Counted from the stretch's first letter, positions 8,709 through 17,824 are shown. The stretch: 64,000 bases of DNA from Rhodobiaceae bacterium (GCA_020441905.1 JAGRLG010000046.1:1-64000), one strand, 5' to 3'. Numbers and translations are program-made. Notes: generated by a model not told the origin, from the letters alone.

Positions 8709-9970
8709 TGACGAAGAAGCACAAAGAAATCGTACTGCCGGCTCTCCGTGGCGTCATGGGAGATTGGGTTTTCTATTCCTGTCTTATGGACGTGGGGGAA
8801 CTGAGTTCGCGCGTCAACTACGCGGAGGAAATTCATAAGAACGAAGCACTTTCGGACATGATACAACGACACCTCAAGAGAGGCCGGGCCGCACAGATCG
8901 CGGATTATCTCAAGAGACAGCCCGAGCGCTTCTTCAATTCCCTTGTCATCGCTACATACGGCGGCCAACCAAACTGGCATGCCCTTTCGGATGTTCGGAG
9001 TAAGACCGCCCCGGACGATCTGAAGAACCTGACCGAGGATACGGTTTCCTCCGTCGGATTTCTAACGTTCACGGGGCAGGAGAAGCTTTTTGCGCTCGAC
9101 GGCCAGCATCGTCTGGCGGGCATCAAGAAGGCTGTGAAAGACGGTCTGGACAACGACCCCTATGATGAACTCTCCGTCATATTCGTCGGACACAAGGAAA
9201 CCAAAAAAGGATTGGAGCGCACACGCCGGTTGTTCACGACCTTGAACAAGACGGCACGACCCGTTTCCAAAGGGGAAATCATCGCCCTCGATGAGGACGA
9301 TGTCATGGCCATTTGCGTAAGGAGACTCATTGAGCAAACGGAACTTTTTGCCGGTAATAGGGTCGCTTTTGTCGCCAGCAACAACATGCCGACCGCCAAC
9401 ACGACCAGTCTAACGACAATCGCCAACCTCTACGACCTGCTGACGATCCTGTTTACCAACGCGCGTTCGGATTTGAGAGAGCAGAAGGCGGATTTGCAGA
9501 GGGTACGTCCGGATGACGAGGTGCTTGAAAGGTATTTCAAGTTGGCCGAGAGCTATTTCGTAGAGCTTAGAAAGAACTTTAAGGCACTGGACGAATTTTT
9601 CAGCGCGAAGAACACCGAACCGGTGGTCAAGAAGTATCGCGGCAGCCACGGGGGACATGTTCTCTTCCGTCCAATCGGACTGGAAATCATGACCCGTGTG
9701 ATTTCCCGCTTCACAAAGGATATGAGCCTGGTGCGCGCCGTTAAGCTGGCGGCCGAGCTTCCGGACAGCCTTAATGAAGAGCCGTTTCAGTGGCTGATGT
9801 GGGAGCCGAACAAAAAGATCATGCTCAATGGCCACAAGGTGACGATACGTGAAGTTCTTTTGTACATGGTCGGGAAGAATGCAAAGAACTACACCGAGGC
9901 GACACTACTTGACAGGTATCAAAGAGAAACCGGCGATGATACGGCGGAACTGCCTGAAAAGATCAGGTGA
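8708..9970 (+). CDS. DndB-like DGQHR-domain protein
   Basis: A 420-residue protein with DGQHR at 131-135 inside FALDGQHRLAGIK, the signature of the DndB family. DndB represses dnd transcription and binds DNA in double-strand phosphorothioation systems. Here it sits in an Ssp-type operon, where sspA and sspBCD alone are normally enough for modification. Its start overlaps the GIY-YIG stop (TAATG), so the two are probably made together. It may regulate the operon or act as the recognition partner of the nuclease. The remaining sequence is rich in helices and has no other motif I can name. Confidence 0.8.
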   Translation: MTKKHKEIVLPALRGVMGDWVFYSCLMDVGELSSRVNYAEEIHKNEALSDMIQRHLKRGRAAQIADYLKRQPERFFNSLVIATYGGQPNWHALSDVRSKTAPDDLKNLTEDTVSSVGFLTFTGQEKLFALDGQHRLAGIKKAVKDGLDNDPYDELSVIFVGHKETKKGLERTRRLFTTLNKTARPVSKGEIIALDEDDVMAICVRRLIEQTELFAGNRVAFVASNNMPTANTTSLTTIANLYDLLTILFTNARSDLREQKADLQRVRPDDEVLERYFKLAESYFVELRKNFKALDEFFSAKNTEPVVKKYRGSHGGHVLFRPIGLEIMTRVISRFTKDMSLVRAVKLAAELPDSLNEEPFQWLMWEPNKKIMLNGHKVTIREVLLYMVGKNAKNYTEATLLDRYQRETGDDTAELPEKIR

Positions 9971-10059
9971 AACGTATGCCGCAAATCGGATGGGCGAGAA
10001 TGGATACGAACGACATGAACACGAAAGGTCAGGCGCATCGCACCCGCCGTGAATGAACC

Positions 10060-11718
10060 ATGACCACATCTACCGACACGCCGGACACCGCACCGGGCAT
10101 CGCGCTTCAAACTCTATTGCGCAACGCCAAGACATCGGCGTTGCGGGAGGTGATCGGTCCGTCGATCGTGGATACGCTTCACGGGCTCGACCCCGAGCTG
10201 GATTCCGGCACGCGGCTCGGGGAGCTGGCCGCCAGCCTTGTCGAACCCTCCGAGGCATTGCGCGATGCGGAGATGCGCGACCGCATCATCCGCATGCTGC
10301 CGTTACCCAAGGCGCGCGAGCTGGGCGGGCATCTCGGCGCGAAAGACGGCCGCACGCTCTACGACGATCTCTGCGCCGCCGCCGCGGACCCCGCGGCGCT
10401 GGCTGTACTGTACTCGTTCTTCGGCGTGGTCCGAGACGTTCGCGCGCCGGCGGACTCTTCACCGGACGCCATGAAGGCGGTTGCCGGTTACGCGCTGTTC
10501 GATCACCAGCGCGCCGCCGCCGAGCGTGTCGTGCACGCGTTGGCCGACGCGCCGCGCAAGGTCATTCTCCATATGCCAACCGGTGCGGGCAAGACCCGCA
10601 CGGCAATGCACATCGTCGCGCAGCATCTTCGCCGGAGCGAGCCGACTGTCGTCTGCTGGCTGGCCCAAAATGCGGAACTTCTCGACCAAGCCGCCGACGA
10701 GTTTGAGAACGCATGGCGTTTCCTCGGCAACCGGGAAACCGGACTCGTTCGGTTCTGGGGACACAGGAAACCGGATGTTCTGGACATACAGGACGGAGTT
10801 ATCGTTTCCGGCCTTGCCAAGATGTCGGCGCTCGACAACCGCGATGCCGCAACCTTGTTGCGTCTGGCCGACCGCGTCTCGTTGACGATCATCGACGAGG
10901 CTCACCAGGCGATTGCGCCGACATACGCGGCGATCCTCACGGCCCTCTACAGCAAGAGGCCGCATAACGCCTTGCTTGGGCTTACGGCTACGCCGGGACG
11001 AAGCTGGTCGGACATAGGCGAGGACCGCAAGCTTTCGGATTATTTCGACGGCCGCAAGGTCACGCTGGAAGTCGAAGGCTACGACGACCCCGTCACCTTC
11101 CTGATCGACCAGAAGTATCTTGCTCGACCGATCTTCCGCACACTCAATTCCGATGCGGGCCTCAAGCTGAGCGAGAACGATGTCAATGTGCTTTCGTCCG
11201 CAATCGACGTGCCGGAACAAATTCTGGAACGTCTGGGTACGGACACGCAGCGCAATCTGAAAATCCTGTCTGCCGTCGAAGACCTGATGACGCGGCACCG
11301 CCGCGTCATCGTGTTCGCGCCCTCTGTGGAGAACGCACGCATGCTTACGGCGATCTTGTCCATACGCGGACATGAAGCATTCGTTGTGACGGGTCAAAGC
11401 AATACAGCAGAACGAGAAAGAATAATCAGGCGTTTTAAAAGTAAAGATAATCGCGCTATGGTGGTTGTTAACTACGGTGTTCTGACCACCGGATTCGATG
11501 CGCCCGCGACAAGCGCGGCCGTCATCGCGCGCCCGACACGCTCGCTTGTTCTTTACAGCCAGATGGTTGGCAGGGCGACGCGCGGCACGCGGGCCGGTGG
11601 AAACGATGAAGCCGAGATTGTAACGGTTGTCGATCCGCACTTGCCCGGCTTTGGCAGCGTTGCCGACGCATTCAAGAACTGGGAGGACGTTTGGGATGAG
11701 CCTGACAGAAGCTGCTGA
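10060..11718 (+). CDS. DEAD/DEAH-box helicase of an SspFGH-like module
   Basis: A superfamily 2 helicase of 552 residues: Walker A PTGAGKT (173-179), motif II DEAH (279-282), motif III LTATPGRSW, and motif VI QMVGRATRG near the C-terminus. The first 140 residues form a separate helical domain. Type III/I-restriction-like helicases of this form translocate on or unwind DNA. It follows the DndB-like gene after 89 bases and overlaps the next gene by 23 bases. Helicase, GHKL ATPase and PLD protein in this order fit the SspFGH restriction module known to accompany sspBCD; which letter belongs to which gene should be checked. Confidence 0.8.
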   Translation: MTTSTDTPDTAPGIALQTLLRNAKTSALREVIGPSIVDTLHGLDPELDSGTRLGELAASLVEPSEALRDAEMRDRIIRMLPLPKARELGGHLGAKDGRTLYDDLCAAAADPAALAVLYSFFGVVRDVRAPADSSPDAMKAVAGYALFDHQRAAAERVVHALADAPRKVILHMPTGAGKTRTAMHIVAQHLRRSEPTVVCWLAQNAELLDQAADEFENAWRFLGNRETGLVRFWGHRKPDVLDIQDGVIVSGLAKMSALDNRDAATLLRLADRVSLTIIDEAHQAIAPTYAAILTALYSKRPHNALLGLTATPGRSWSDIGEDRKLSDYFDGRKVTLEVEGYDDPVTFLIDQKYLARPIFRTLNSDAGLKLSENDVNVLSSAIDVPEQILERLGTDTQRNLKILSAVEDLMTRHRRVIVFAPSVENARMLTAILSIRGHEAFVVTGQSNTAERERIIRRFKSKDNRAMVVVNYGVLTTGFDAPATSAAVIARPTRSLVLYSQMVGRATRGTRAGGNDEAEIVTVVDPHLPGFGSVADAFKNWEDVWDEPDRSC

Positions 11719-13531
11719 GTCGCAAAGGCTCGACGGAGAAATCATTCCGCCTGAACTAGCCGTGAAGGCGATGCGCGACAGCGGCTACAAAAATACCGCA
11801 TACGCGCTCGCGGAGCTGATCGACAATTCCGTTCAGGCGAACGCCAGCAATGTCGAGGTGATCTGCCTTGAGGCGTACCGGCAGGTCAACGAACGCGCCA
11901 GCCGCAGGATTCAGGCAATCGGCATCCTCGATAACGGCGACGGCATGACGCCCGAAACGCTGCGCCTCGCCCTTCAATTCGGGAACGGCACGCATCTGAC
12001 GGACCGGAAGGGTATCGGCCGTTTTGGCATGGGTCTGCCGAATTCCTCGATTTCGCAGTGCCGTCGGGTGGAAGTCTGGACGTGGCAGAACGGTCCGGAC
12101 AACGCCATGTATTCCTATCTCGATGTCGATGAAATCGAGGGGCGGCGCCTGTTCGCCGTTCCGGCCCCCGCGCACAAACCGTTGCCCGAGGAATGGCGTG
12201 CCCGTTCCGACAATGTCGAAACGACCGGCACGCTCGTTCTCTGGAGAAACTTTGACGATCATCGGCTGAGCTGGCGCGGCGCGCTGCCGACGCTGCGCCA
12301 TACGGAATCGCTTGTCGGGCGCATGTACAGAAAGTTCATCGACGACGGGCGACTGTCGATCCGGCTCCTGGCATTGCTCGAAGGCGAGGACGAGTCGACC
12401 TTCGACGAACCGGTGCGCGTCAACGACCCGCTCTACCTGATGCGCAATTCTTCGACGCCGGCGCCGTTCAACACCGAGCCCATGTTTCAGCCCTGGGGCG
12501 ATGCGGACGAGGTCTTCTCCATCGACTACGACGGCGCAAACCACGATGTGGTGGTCCGCATGAGTTGGGCGCGGGAAGAGACCGTGCCCGAGGACAGGAG
12601 CGACCGCGGCTCGAAGCCCTACGGCAAACACGCCGCCAAGAATATTGGCCTGTCCATTGTTCGCGAGGGCCGCGAACTGGACCTTGATCCCGCATGGACC
12701 AACAGCTACGACCCGACCGAACGCTGGTGGGGCGTCGAGGTCGAGTTTCCCTCGACGCTCGACGAGGTGTTCGGCGTTACGAACACCAAACAAAGCGCGA
12801 CGATCTTCTCGCACATGGCACAGTTCGACTGGAAGGCCGAAGCCAATCCCGGTGAATCGCGGTCGGAGTTTCAGGAACGCATACAAGGCGAAGGCGATCC
12901 GCGTGCGATCCTGCTGCCTATCGTCGATCACATACGCGACCAGATTCAGGAGGTGCGAAAGCGCCTCAAGAAACAGAATATCGGGCGGAGGACGAAAGAA
13001 GACCGGCATGACGAGTCGGATGTTTCCGACCTGGCCACGACGAAATTTCGCGAACGCGCCGAACAAGGACACGAGACGGAAGCGGACCGCGAAGAGTTCA
13101 CCGAGAAGGATCGCGACAATCTCGAAAAGGACCTCACCGAAGACAAACACTACAGGCAGGATGTCGCGCATGAAATCGCGCAAGCGACATTCACGCGCAA
13201 GCGGAAGGTGTTGTTCCTTGAAAAGGCGATGGAAGGCTACGCTTTTTTCAATGTCGAGCACAAACAGGGCGGGTTGACCGAAGTTGTTTTCAACAGCAAT
13301 CACCCCTTTTACGACCAGCTCATAGAATCGCTGCGGCCCCAGATCGGCGATGAAACAGACGCCGAGCTGATGGAGCGGATACACACAGCAGCCGACACGC
13401 TGGAACTGCTGTTCGCGGCCTGGGCGCGCTACGAGATGGAGGAAGTGCACCAGAAGAACCGGTTGTTCGAGATGCGGCAGGAATGGGGAAAGATGGCGCG
13501 CTTCTTCCTCACGGAAGAGGACGAAGAATGA
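11696..13531 (+). CDS. GHKL (Hsp90/MORC-like) ATPase of an SspFGH-like module
   Basis: A 611-residue protein with a GHKL ATPase domain at its N-terminus: N-box AYALAELIDNSVQA (Glu40, Asn44), G1 motif ILDNGDGM (78-84), and G2 motif GIGRFGMGLPNSS (106-118). The C-terminal half is highly charged and helical (about residues 430-530) and probably forms coiled coils. Such ATPases clamp on DNA and close on ATP binding. The ATG at 11696 has GGGAGGA eight bases upstream and overlaps the helicase gene. The PLD gene follows after one base. Its role in restriction is inferred from position. Confidence 0.8.
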   Translation: MSLTEAAESQRLDGEIIPPELAVKAMRDSGYKNTAYALAELIDNSVQANASNVEVICLEAYRQVNERASRRIQAIGILDNGDGMTPETLRLALQFGNGTHLTDRKGIGRFGMGLPNSSISQCRRVEVWTWQNGPDNAMYSYLDVDEIEGRRLFAVPAPAHKPLPEEWRARSDNVETTGTLVLWRNFDDHRLSWRGALPTLRHTESLVGRMYRKFIDDGRLSIRLLALLEGEDESTFDEPVRVNDPLYLMRNSSTPAPFNTEPMFQPWGDADEVFSIDYDGANHDVVVRMSWAREETVPEDRSDRGSKPYGKHAAKNIGLSIVREGRELDLDPAWTNSYDPTERWWGVEVEFPSTLDEVFGVTNTKQSATIFSHMAQFDWKAEANPGESRSEFQERIQGEGDPRAILLPIVDHIRDQIQEVRKRLKKQNIGRRTKEDRHDESDVSDLATTKFRERAEQGHETEADREEFTEKDRDNLEKDLTEDKHYRQDVAHEIAQATFTRKRKVLFLEKAMEGYAFFNVEHKQGGLTEVVFNSNHPFYDQLIESLRPQIGDETDAELMERIHTAADTLELLFAAWARYEMEEVHQKNRLFEMRQEWGKMARFFLTEEDEE

Positions 13532-13532
13532 T

Positions 13533-14480
13533 ATGGCGGTTGTCCTTCCCGGCGACGGTATACTTGAACTTCTAAGGGCCGCAAACGACCGGGTGGTCAT
13601 AGCAGCGCCGTACATCAAATCCCCGACCTTCCGCCGGTTGCTGGATGCCGTTCCCGAAACGGTGTCGGCATGCATCTGCGTCACGCGCTGGCTTCCCGAA
13701 GACATCGCCTCCGGCGTCTGTGATCTCGAAATCCTCGACGACGTTGCCGGGGCGCGCGGCGGACGCCTTCTGGTGCATCCGCACCTGCATGCTAAATACT
13801 ACTCGAATGGTCGGGATTCCCTTGTCGGTTCCGCCAATCTCACGGCGCGGGGCCTCGGCTGGCACACGCCCTCCAATGTCGAGTTGCTTGTTTCGCTTCC
13901 GGCCGAGTTCACAGGACTGTCCGAATGGGAACACTCACTGTTGGGCTCCGCTGTGCCAGCCACCGAAGAGTTGCGCGACCGCATTCGCCGGCAGGCGGAC
14001 GCCCTGAAAAAGGACGAGACCCCGCGCCGTCTTCCAGAGGTCGAAGATGACGCCGCGACCCAGGGGGGGCAGACATTGTGGGTGCCGCAATGCCCGACGC
14101 CGGATCGTCTCTGGCAAGTCTATCGCGGGCGCGGCGCCGATACGATGGTGAGCAGCGCGTTCGAGGCGGCGCAGGAGGATCTTGCGGCGCTGTCTCCGCC
14201 GCAGGGGCTGACGCAGGACCTGTTCACCGCCTATGTGGCGGGCATATTGAAACAGATGCCGTTGCTCGCCGAGATAGACAAGCTGGCGGCAGCCGGTTTG
14301 ACGGACACGAAGGCGTACGAGTTTCTGGCCGATAGTCTCGGCACCACGGTGTCGGAAGAGGACCACGCGCAGGTCTGGCGCGTGGTCAAACTCTGGCTGG
14401 TGCATTTCTTCCCCGACTCCTACCGGCTTGAGACCGGCCAGGAAGTGCTGGTCAAAGGCCGTGAATTGCCGCGCCGCTGA
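13533..14480 (+). CDS. Phospholipase D-like nuclease of an SspFGH-like module
   Basis: A 315-residue protein with one HKD motif: HLHAKYY (His86, Lys88), Asp95, then GSANLTARGLGW (99-110). A single HKD motif means the active site would form by dimerisation, as in Nuc/BfiI-type nucleases. It is likely the DNA-cutting subunit of the ATP-driven module and follows the GHKL gene by one base. The C-terminal 150 residues have no motif I recognise. It ends 18 bases from the convergent gene at 14499-15185, so it is the last gene of the sspB-to-PLD operon. Confidence 0.8.
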   Translation: MAVVLPGDGILELLRAANDRVVIAAPYIKSPTFRRLLDAVPETVSACICVTRWLPEDIASGVCDLEILDDVAGARGGRLLVHPHLHAKYYSNGRDSLVGSANLTARGLGWHTPSNVELLVSLPAEFTGLSEWEHSLLGSAVPATEELRDRIRRQADALKKDETPRRLPEVEDDAATQGGQTLWVPQCPTPDRLWQVYRGRGADTMVSSAFEAAQEDLAALSPPQGLTQDLFTAYVAGILKQMPLLAEIDKLAAAGLTDTKAYEFLADSLGTTVSEEDHAQVWRVVKLWLVHFFPDSYRLETGQEVLVKGRELPRR

Positions 14481-14498
14481 CGTGGGCGTAGCGCCACA

Positions 14499-15185
14499 TC
14501 AGGTCTCGATGCGGCAATCCAGCTTGACCGCTTCCGTGCGCACGCCGGACAGCGTCGCGATGCGCTTGCGCGCCCAGTCCATGACTTCGGCGATCGTATG
14601 CGGTTCGCCTGCGGCGGCTCCGCCGGCTCCTGCGGTGTCGCCGCTCTCCGAACTCTTCGCCGGTTCGCCGTCATGCTTCGCGATCAGCTCTTCGAGGGAA
14701 AAGGTCGCTATCGGCGGATACGCGACCGCCAGTCCCGACCCGACGCTGGCCGGAAGGCCGCGGTCGTCCTCGTCCAGGTTCACCCACATCCCGAAATCGT
14801 CTCTCACCGTCTGTCCGGCCTCGATCCTGGCTGCATAGGACGCGTCGAACCGCTCGCGGGTTTCCGCTGCGTCGAACCTGTGGACCTCGACGTTCCGGGG
14901 ATCGTCGCGGTCATCCACCGCCGCGACGATGACAATGTCCACGTCATCAAGGGTTTTCCATTTCGTGCCCTTCTTCAGGGGCGGGAAGGCGAACCACCTG
15001 TCCTTGGTAGTTCGAATGGACACGCGCCTACGCTGCCCGTTTTCCTCGATTTCCCAGATATTCGACCTGCCCCGTCCGGGCACCCGTTCCGGGATAAAGC
15101 CATTGTCCTCCAGCGCACGTGTGGCTGCGCCGACGAGGATGTTCCATGTTTGTGAATCCGACATATCGTTGAACTGGTTCGACAT
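14499..15185 (-). CDS. Unrecognised soluble protein, convergent to the PLD gene
   Basis: A 228-residue protein of no family I can name. The first 150 residues alternate strands and helices and contain RTTKDRWFAFPPLKKGTKWK and DDVDIVIVAAVDD, reminiscent of small nuclease or ligand-binding folds. A low-complexity Gly/Ala/Ser linker follows, then a short C-terminal helix-rich tail (EVMDWARKRIATLSG). The ATG at 15185 has GGAGAGC upstream on its strand; longer in-frame extensions cross the divergent promoter and are unlikely. It diverges from the GTPase gene across a long dyad, so the pair may be a separate system co-controlled from one site. Confidence 0.65.
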   Translation of the reverse strand: MSNQFNDMSDSQTWNILVGAATRALEDNGFIPERVPGRGRSNIWEIEENGQRRRVSIRTTKDRWFAFPPLKKGTKWKTLDDVDIVIVAAVDDRDDPRNVEVHRFDAAETRERFDASYAARIEAGQTVRDDFGMWVNLDEDDRGLPASVGSGLAVAYPPIATFSLEELIAKHDGEPAKSSESGDTAGAGGAAAGEPHTIAEVMDWARKRIATLSGVRTEAVKLDCRIET

Positions 15186-15231
15186 TGTTCGCTCTCCGCG
15201 TTCGATCAATCGTGTTTCGTGTCTCGAACTA

Positions 15232-15301
15232 TATATACCGTTATCAAACCATTCGCAAACGGTTTGTGTAGGTGCCATCTCCGTTTGATAAACGGCATAT
15301 A
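15232..15301. promoter_or_regulatory. Long inverted repeat between divergent genes
   Basis: The left arm TATATACCGTTATCAAAC (15232-15249) and the right arm at 15283-15301 are inverted copies with one mismatch and one single-base insertion. The 33-base spacer holds a second small dyad (CAAACC/GGTTTG). The right arm overlaps a perfect small palindrome, CCGTTTGATAAACGG (15281-15295). It sits 46 bases upstream of the gene starting at 15185 and about 215 upstream of the GTPase start. It looks like paired operator sites for a dimeric repressor. Confidence 0.5.
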
Positions 15302-15516
15302 CGGTATGGCGCGCCCGGCTAGGCCGGGCCGGGTTCTCGTGAACCGAACCCCGTCGGTTGCGGGTTTCGGCCATACGGCTTCGATCCCTCGCGCACAGGG
15401 GCAATGCGGTTCCGGCTGATGCCGCCTGGCCTCCACATTTGCTACAACGTGGTACAACGCTTGACGTCGTCGCCGTTCTCACGTATCAAGGCTGTTCTGG
15501 AACAACGGAGGACAAC

Positions 15517-17790
15517 ATGACGGGTCAATACACGGCATCAAAATCGCAAACCCAGAACAGGCCGGGCTGGAGCATGAGCTTTCGCCACCCGCTGCGGCCC
15601 GACGCGAGAGGCAAGCCGGGCCTGAAGGTGCGTCGCGGTCTCGGCACAGACGATGGAGACGAGGCGGACAGGCTCGTTGCTGAAATGAACGAGATTCTTT
15701 CCGACGAAAGCTGGTGGAACGCCTCGAAGCGTCAGGAGGCCGAGCGCCGGTTCTCCAAGGTCATCGTCGATGCGTTCTACGACGACATCCAGGCCGGCCG
15801 GACCGATACCTGGGCGCTCCGGGAACAGCATATTCCCCTTCCGTCCGCCGAGGACGGCTATTCCAGGGTCATGTTTGTCGGCACCACCGGGGCCGGAAAG
15901 ACTTCTCTGTTGCGGCACTTCATCGGTTCGGACCCCGAGAAGGACCGATTTCCCTCCACCTCGACCGCGAAGACGACGATCTCCGACATCGAGGTCATAC
16001 CCGCCGAAGGGCCTTTCGCCGCTGTGGTCACGTTTTTCTCCGAGCACCGTGTTCAGGCCAATGTCGAAGACTGTCTGGCGGATGCCTGCCTCGCTGTCTG
16101 GGAAGGTGCGCCTGACGAGAAGATCATCGACGAACTGTTAAACCACGACGATCAGAAGTTCCGGCTTGGCTATATTCTCGGCTCGTGGCGAAAGGCGAAG
16201 ACCCGTGTTTCCCAGGACGACTGGTCGTTCGACGATGATTCCGCCGACGACCTCGATTCGTCGGAGAGTCTGGACGACGAAATCCCGGAAGACGAGAGGC
16301 GTGAAAATCAAGCGGCGCTGGAGCGCTACCTTGATCGCATCAAGGCTCTGGCAAGCAAGGTATCTACGGCGATTTCAGGCGAGCTGGGCGAGAACATAAA
16401 GGATTTGAAGGGCTCTGACCGAGACGCCGCAGAAGACCTTTTCGAGGAATACGTTCAGCACGAACCCGATTTTGCGGAGATCGTTCACGATATCCTGGAC
16501 GACGTTCGGTCCCGCTTCGAGTTGATCGAAGCGGGCGACTTGCAACGGCGGCGTTCTGGCTGGCCGGAAATCTGGACCTATGAGACCGAAGACCGCAGCG
16601 ATTTCATCCGCCAGGTCAGGTGGTTTTCCAGCAACTATGCGCCGCAATTCGGTCGCCTCTTGACGCCTCTTGTCGATGGCGTCCGCGCCAAGGGGCCGCT
16701 CTTTCCCGGCTTTGACGACATCCAGCCCCGGCTGGTTCTTCTTGACGGCCAGGGGCTCGGCCATACGCCGGAGTCCTCTTCAAGCGTGACCACCCACATC
16801 ACGCGGCGATACCGCGACGTCGATGTGATCCTTCTTGTCGATAGTGCTCAGAACCCGATGCAGGCGGCGCCCTTGGCCGTGATGCGGTCCGTCGCATCAA
16901 GCGGTCACAACGACAAGCTCGCCATCGCGTTCACGCATTTCGACCAGGTGAAGGGCGACAATCTTCCCCGTTTCGAGGACAAGCGAAATCATGTCCTTGC
17001 CTCGGTCACCAATGCCCTGAGCAGCCTGAAAGATGTTCTCGGCGCTCCGGTCATCAGGGCGTTGGAGCGCGATCTTGACGACCGGTGTTTCATGCTGGGC
17101 GGACTGCACATCGCCACGAACAAGCTTCCCGGTGGCGTCATCAAGGAGATGAACGGGCTTCTCAAATTCTTCGAACGCGCGATTCAACCGCCGCCGCCGC
17201 CGGAAGCCTGTCCTGTCTACGACATTACGGGACTCCTGTTTGCCGTGCAGGCAGCAGCAAACGCCTTTCAACGTCCGTGGAACGCCCGTCTCGGTCTGGG
17301 TAGCCATGAAGGTGTGCGCCGCGAGCACTGGACGAGGGTAAAGGCTCTCAACAGACGTATCGCAGGTGAGCTGGATGACGAGTACGACACGCTTCGTCCG
17401 ATTGCGGACCTCGTGGCGCGGCTGAGCGAGTCGATATCCCGGTTCCTTGACTCACCTACCCGGTGGACACGAGAGCCGGAAGACGAGAGCGAGGCCGAGG
17501 CCGCAATCGCAACTGTGCGACGGGCCGTGTTCAATGACCTCCACGACTTCGTCGCCGGGCGCATGATCGGGGCGCATCTGCCGAACTGGCGCGAGGCGTA
17601 CGAGCTTCGCGGCCGTGGTTCCACTTTTGACAGAGCCCGTGAAATCCGCGGCATCTACGAAGCAGCCGCGCCCGTCCCGACTGCGGTGGTAACGCAACCT
17701 TCCGCCGAGTTCCTGCGCGACATACGGGCGCTCGTCACGCGGTCCATCCAGGACAATGGCGGCGAACTGAGCATGTCGTCAGTCGCCTGA
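15517..17790 (+). CDS. Large GTPase with an integrase-arm-like N-terminus
   Basis: A 757-residue P-loop protein. Residues about 15-62 (RPGWSMSFRHPLRP, GLKVRRGLGT) resemble the arm-type/AP2-like DNA-binding domain that begins many phage integrases. The P-loop GTTGAGKTS is at 122-130, followed by a switch-I-like STSTAKTT. LLDGQGLGH resembles the G3 loop and FTHFDQVKGDN the G4 loop. Two acidic stretches lie around 240-270 (DDDSADDLDSSESLDDE). The ATG at 15517 has CGGAGGA upstream. Dynamin-like and other large GTPases are recurrent in phage defence, but I do not know this architecture. No tyrosine-recombinase catalytic domain is present. Confidence 0.7.
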   Translation: MTGQYTASKSQTQNRPGWSMSFRHPLRPDARGKPGLKVRRGLGTDDGDEADRLVAEMNEILSDESWWNASKRQEAERRFSKVIVDAFYDDIQAGRTDTWALREQHIPLPSAEDGYSRVMFVGTTGAGKTSLLRHFIGSDPEKDRFPSTSTAKTTISDIEVIPAEGPFAAVVTFFSEHRVQANVEDCLADACLAVWEGAPDEKIIDELLNHDDQKFRLGYILGSWRKAKTRVSQDDWSFDDDSADDLDSSESLDDEIPEDERRENQAALERYLDRIKALASKVSTAISGELGENIKDLKGSDRDAAEDLFEEYVQHEPDFAEIVHDILDDVRSRFELIEAGDLQRRRSGWPEIWTYETEDRSDFIRQVRWFSSNYAPQFGRLLTPLVDGVRAKGPLFPGFDDIQPRLVLLDGQGLGHTPESSSSVTTHITRRYRDVDVILLVDSAQNPMQAAPLAVMRSVASSGHNDKLAIAFTHFDQVKGDNLPRFEDKRNHVLASVTNALSSLKDVLGAPVIRALERDLDDRCFMLGGLHIATNKLPGGVIKEMNGLLKFFERAIQPPPPPEACPVYDITGLLFAVQAAANAFQRPWNARLGLGSHEGVRREHWTRVKALNRRIAGELDDEYDTLRPIADLVARLSESISRFLDSPTRWTREPEDESEAEAAIATVRRAVFNDLHDFVAGRMIGAHLPNWREAYELRGRGSTFDRAREIRGIYEAAAPVPTAVVTQPSAEFLRDIRALVTRSIQDNGGELSMSSVA

Positions 17791-17824
17791 TACATCCTCT
17801 GACGCACCCGCCGGGATATTGCTG

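Noticed and set aside
9976-10056. A 26-codon open frame (MPQIGWARMDTNDMNTKGQ) just before the helicase.
   Set aside because: It has only a faint resemblance to a resolvase start, no clear ribosome site and a length too short to judge. I treat it as leader sequence.
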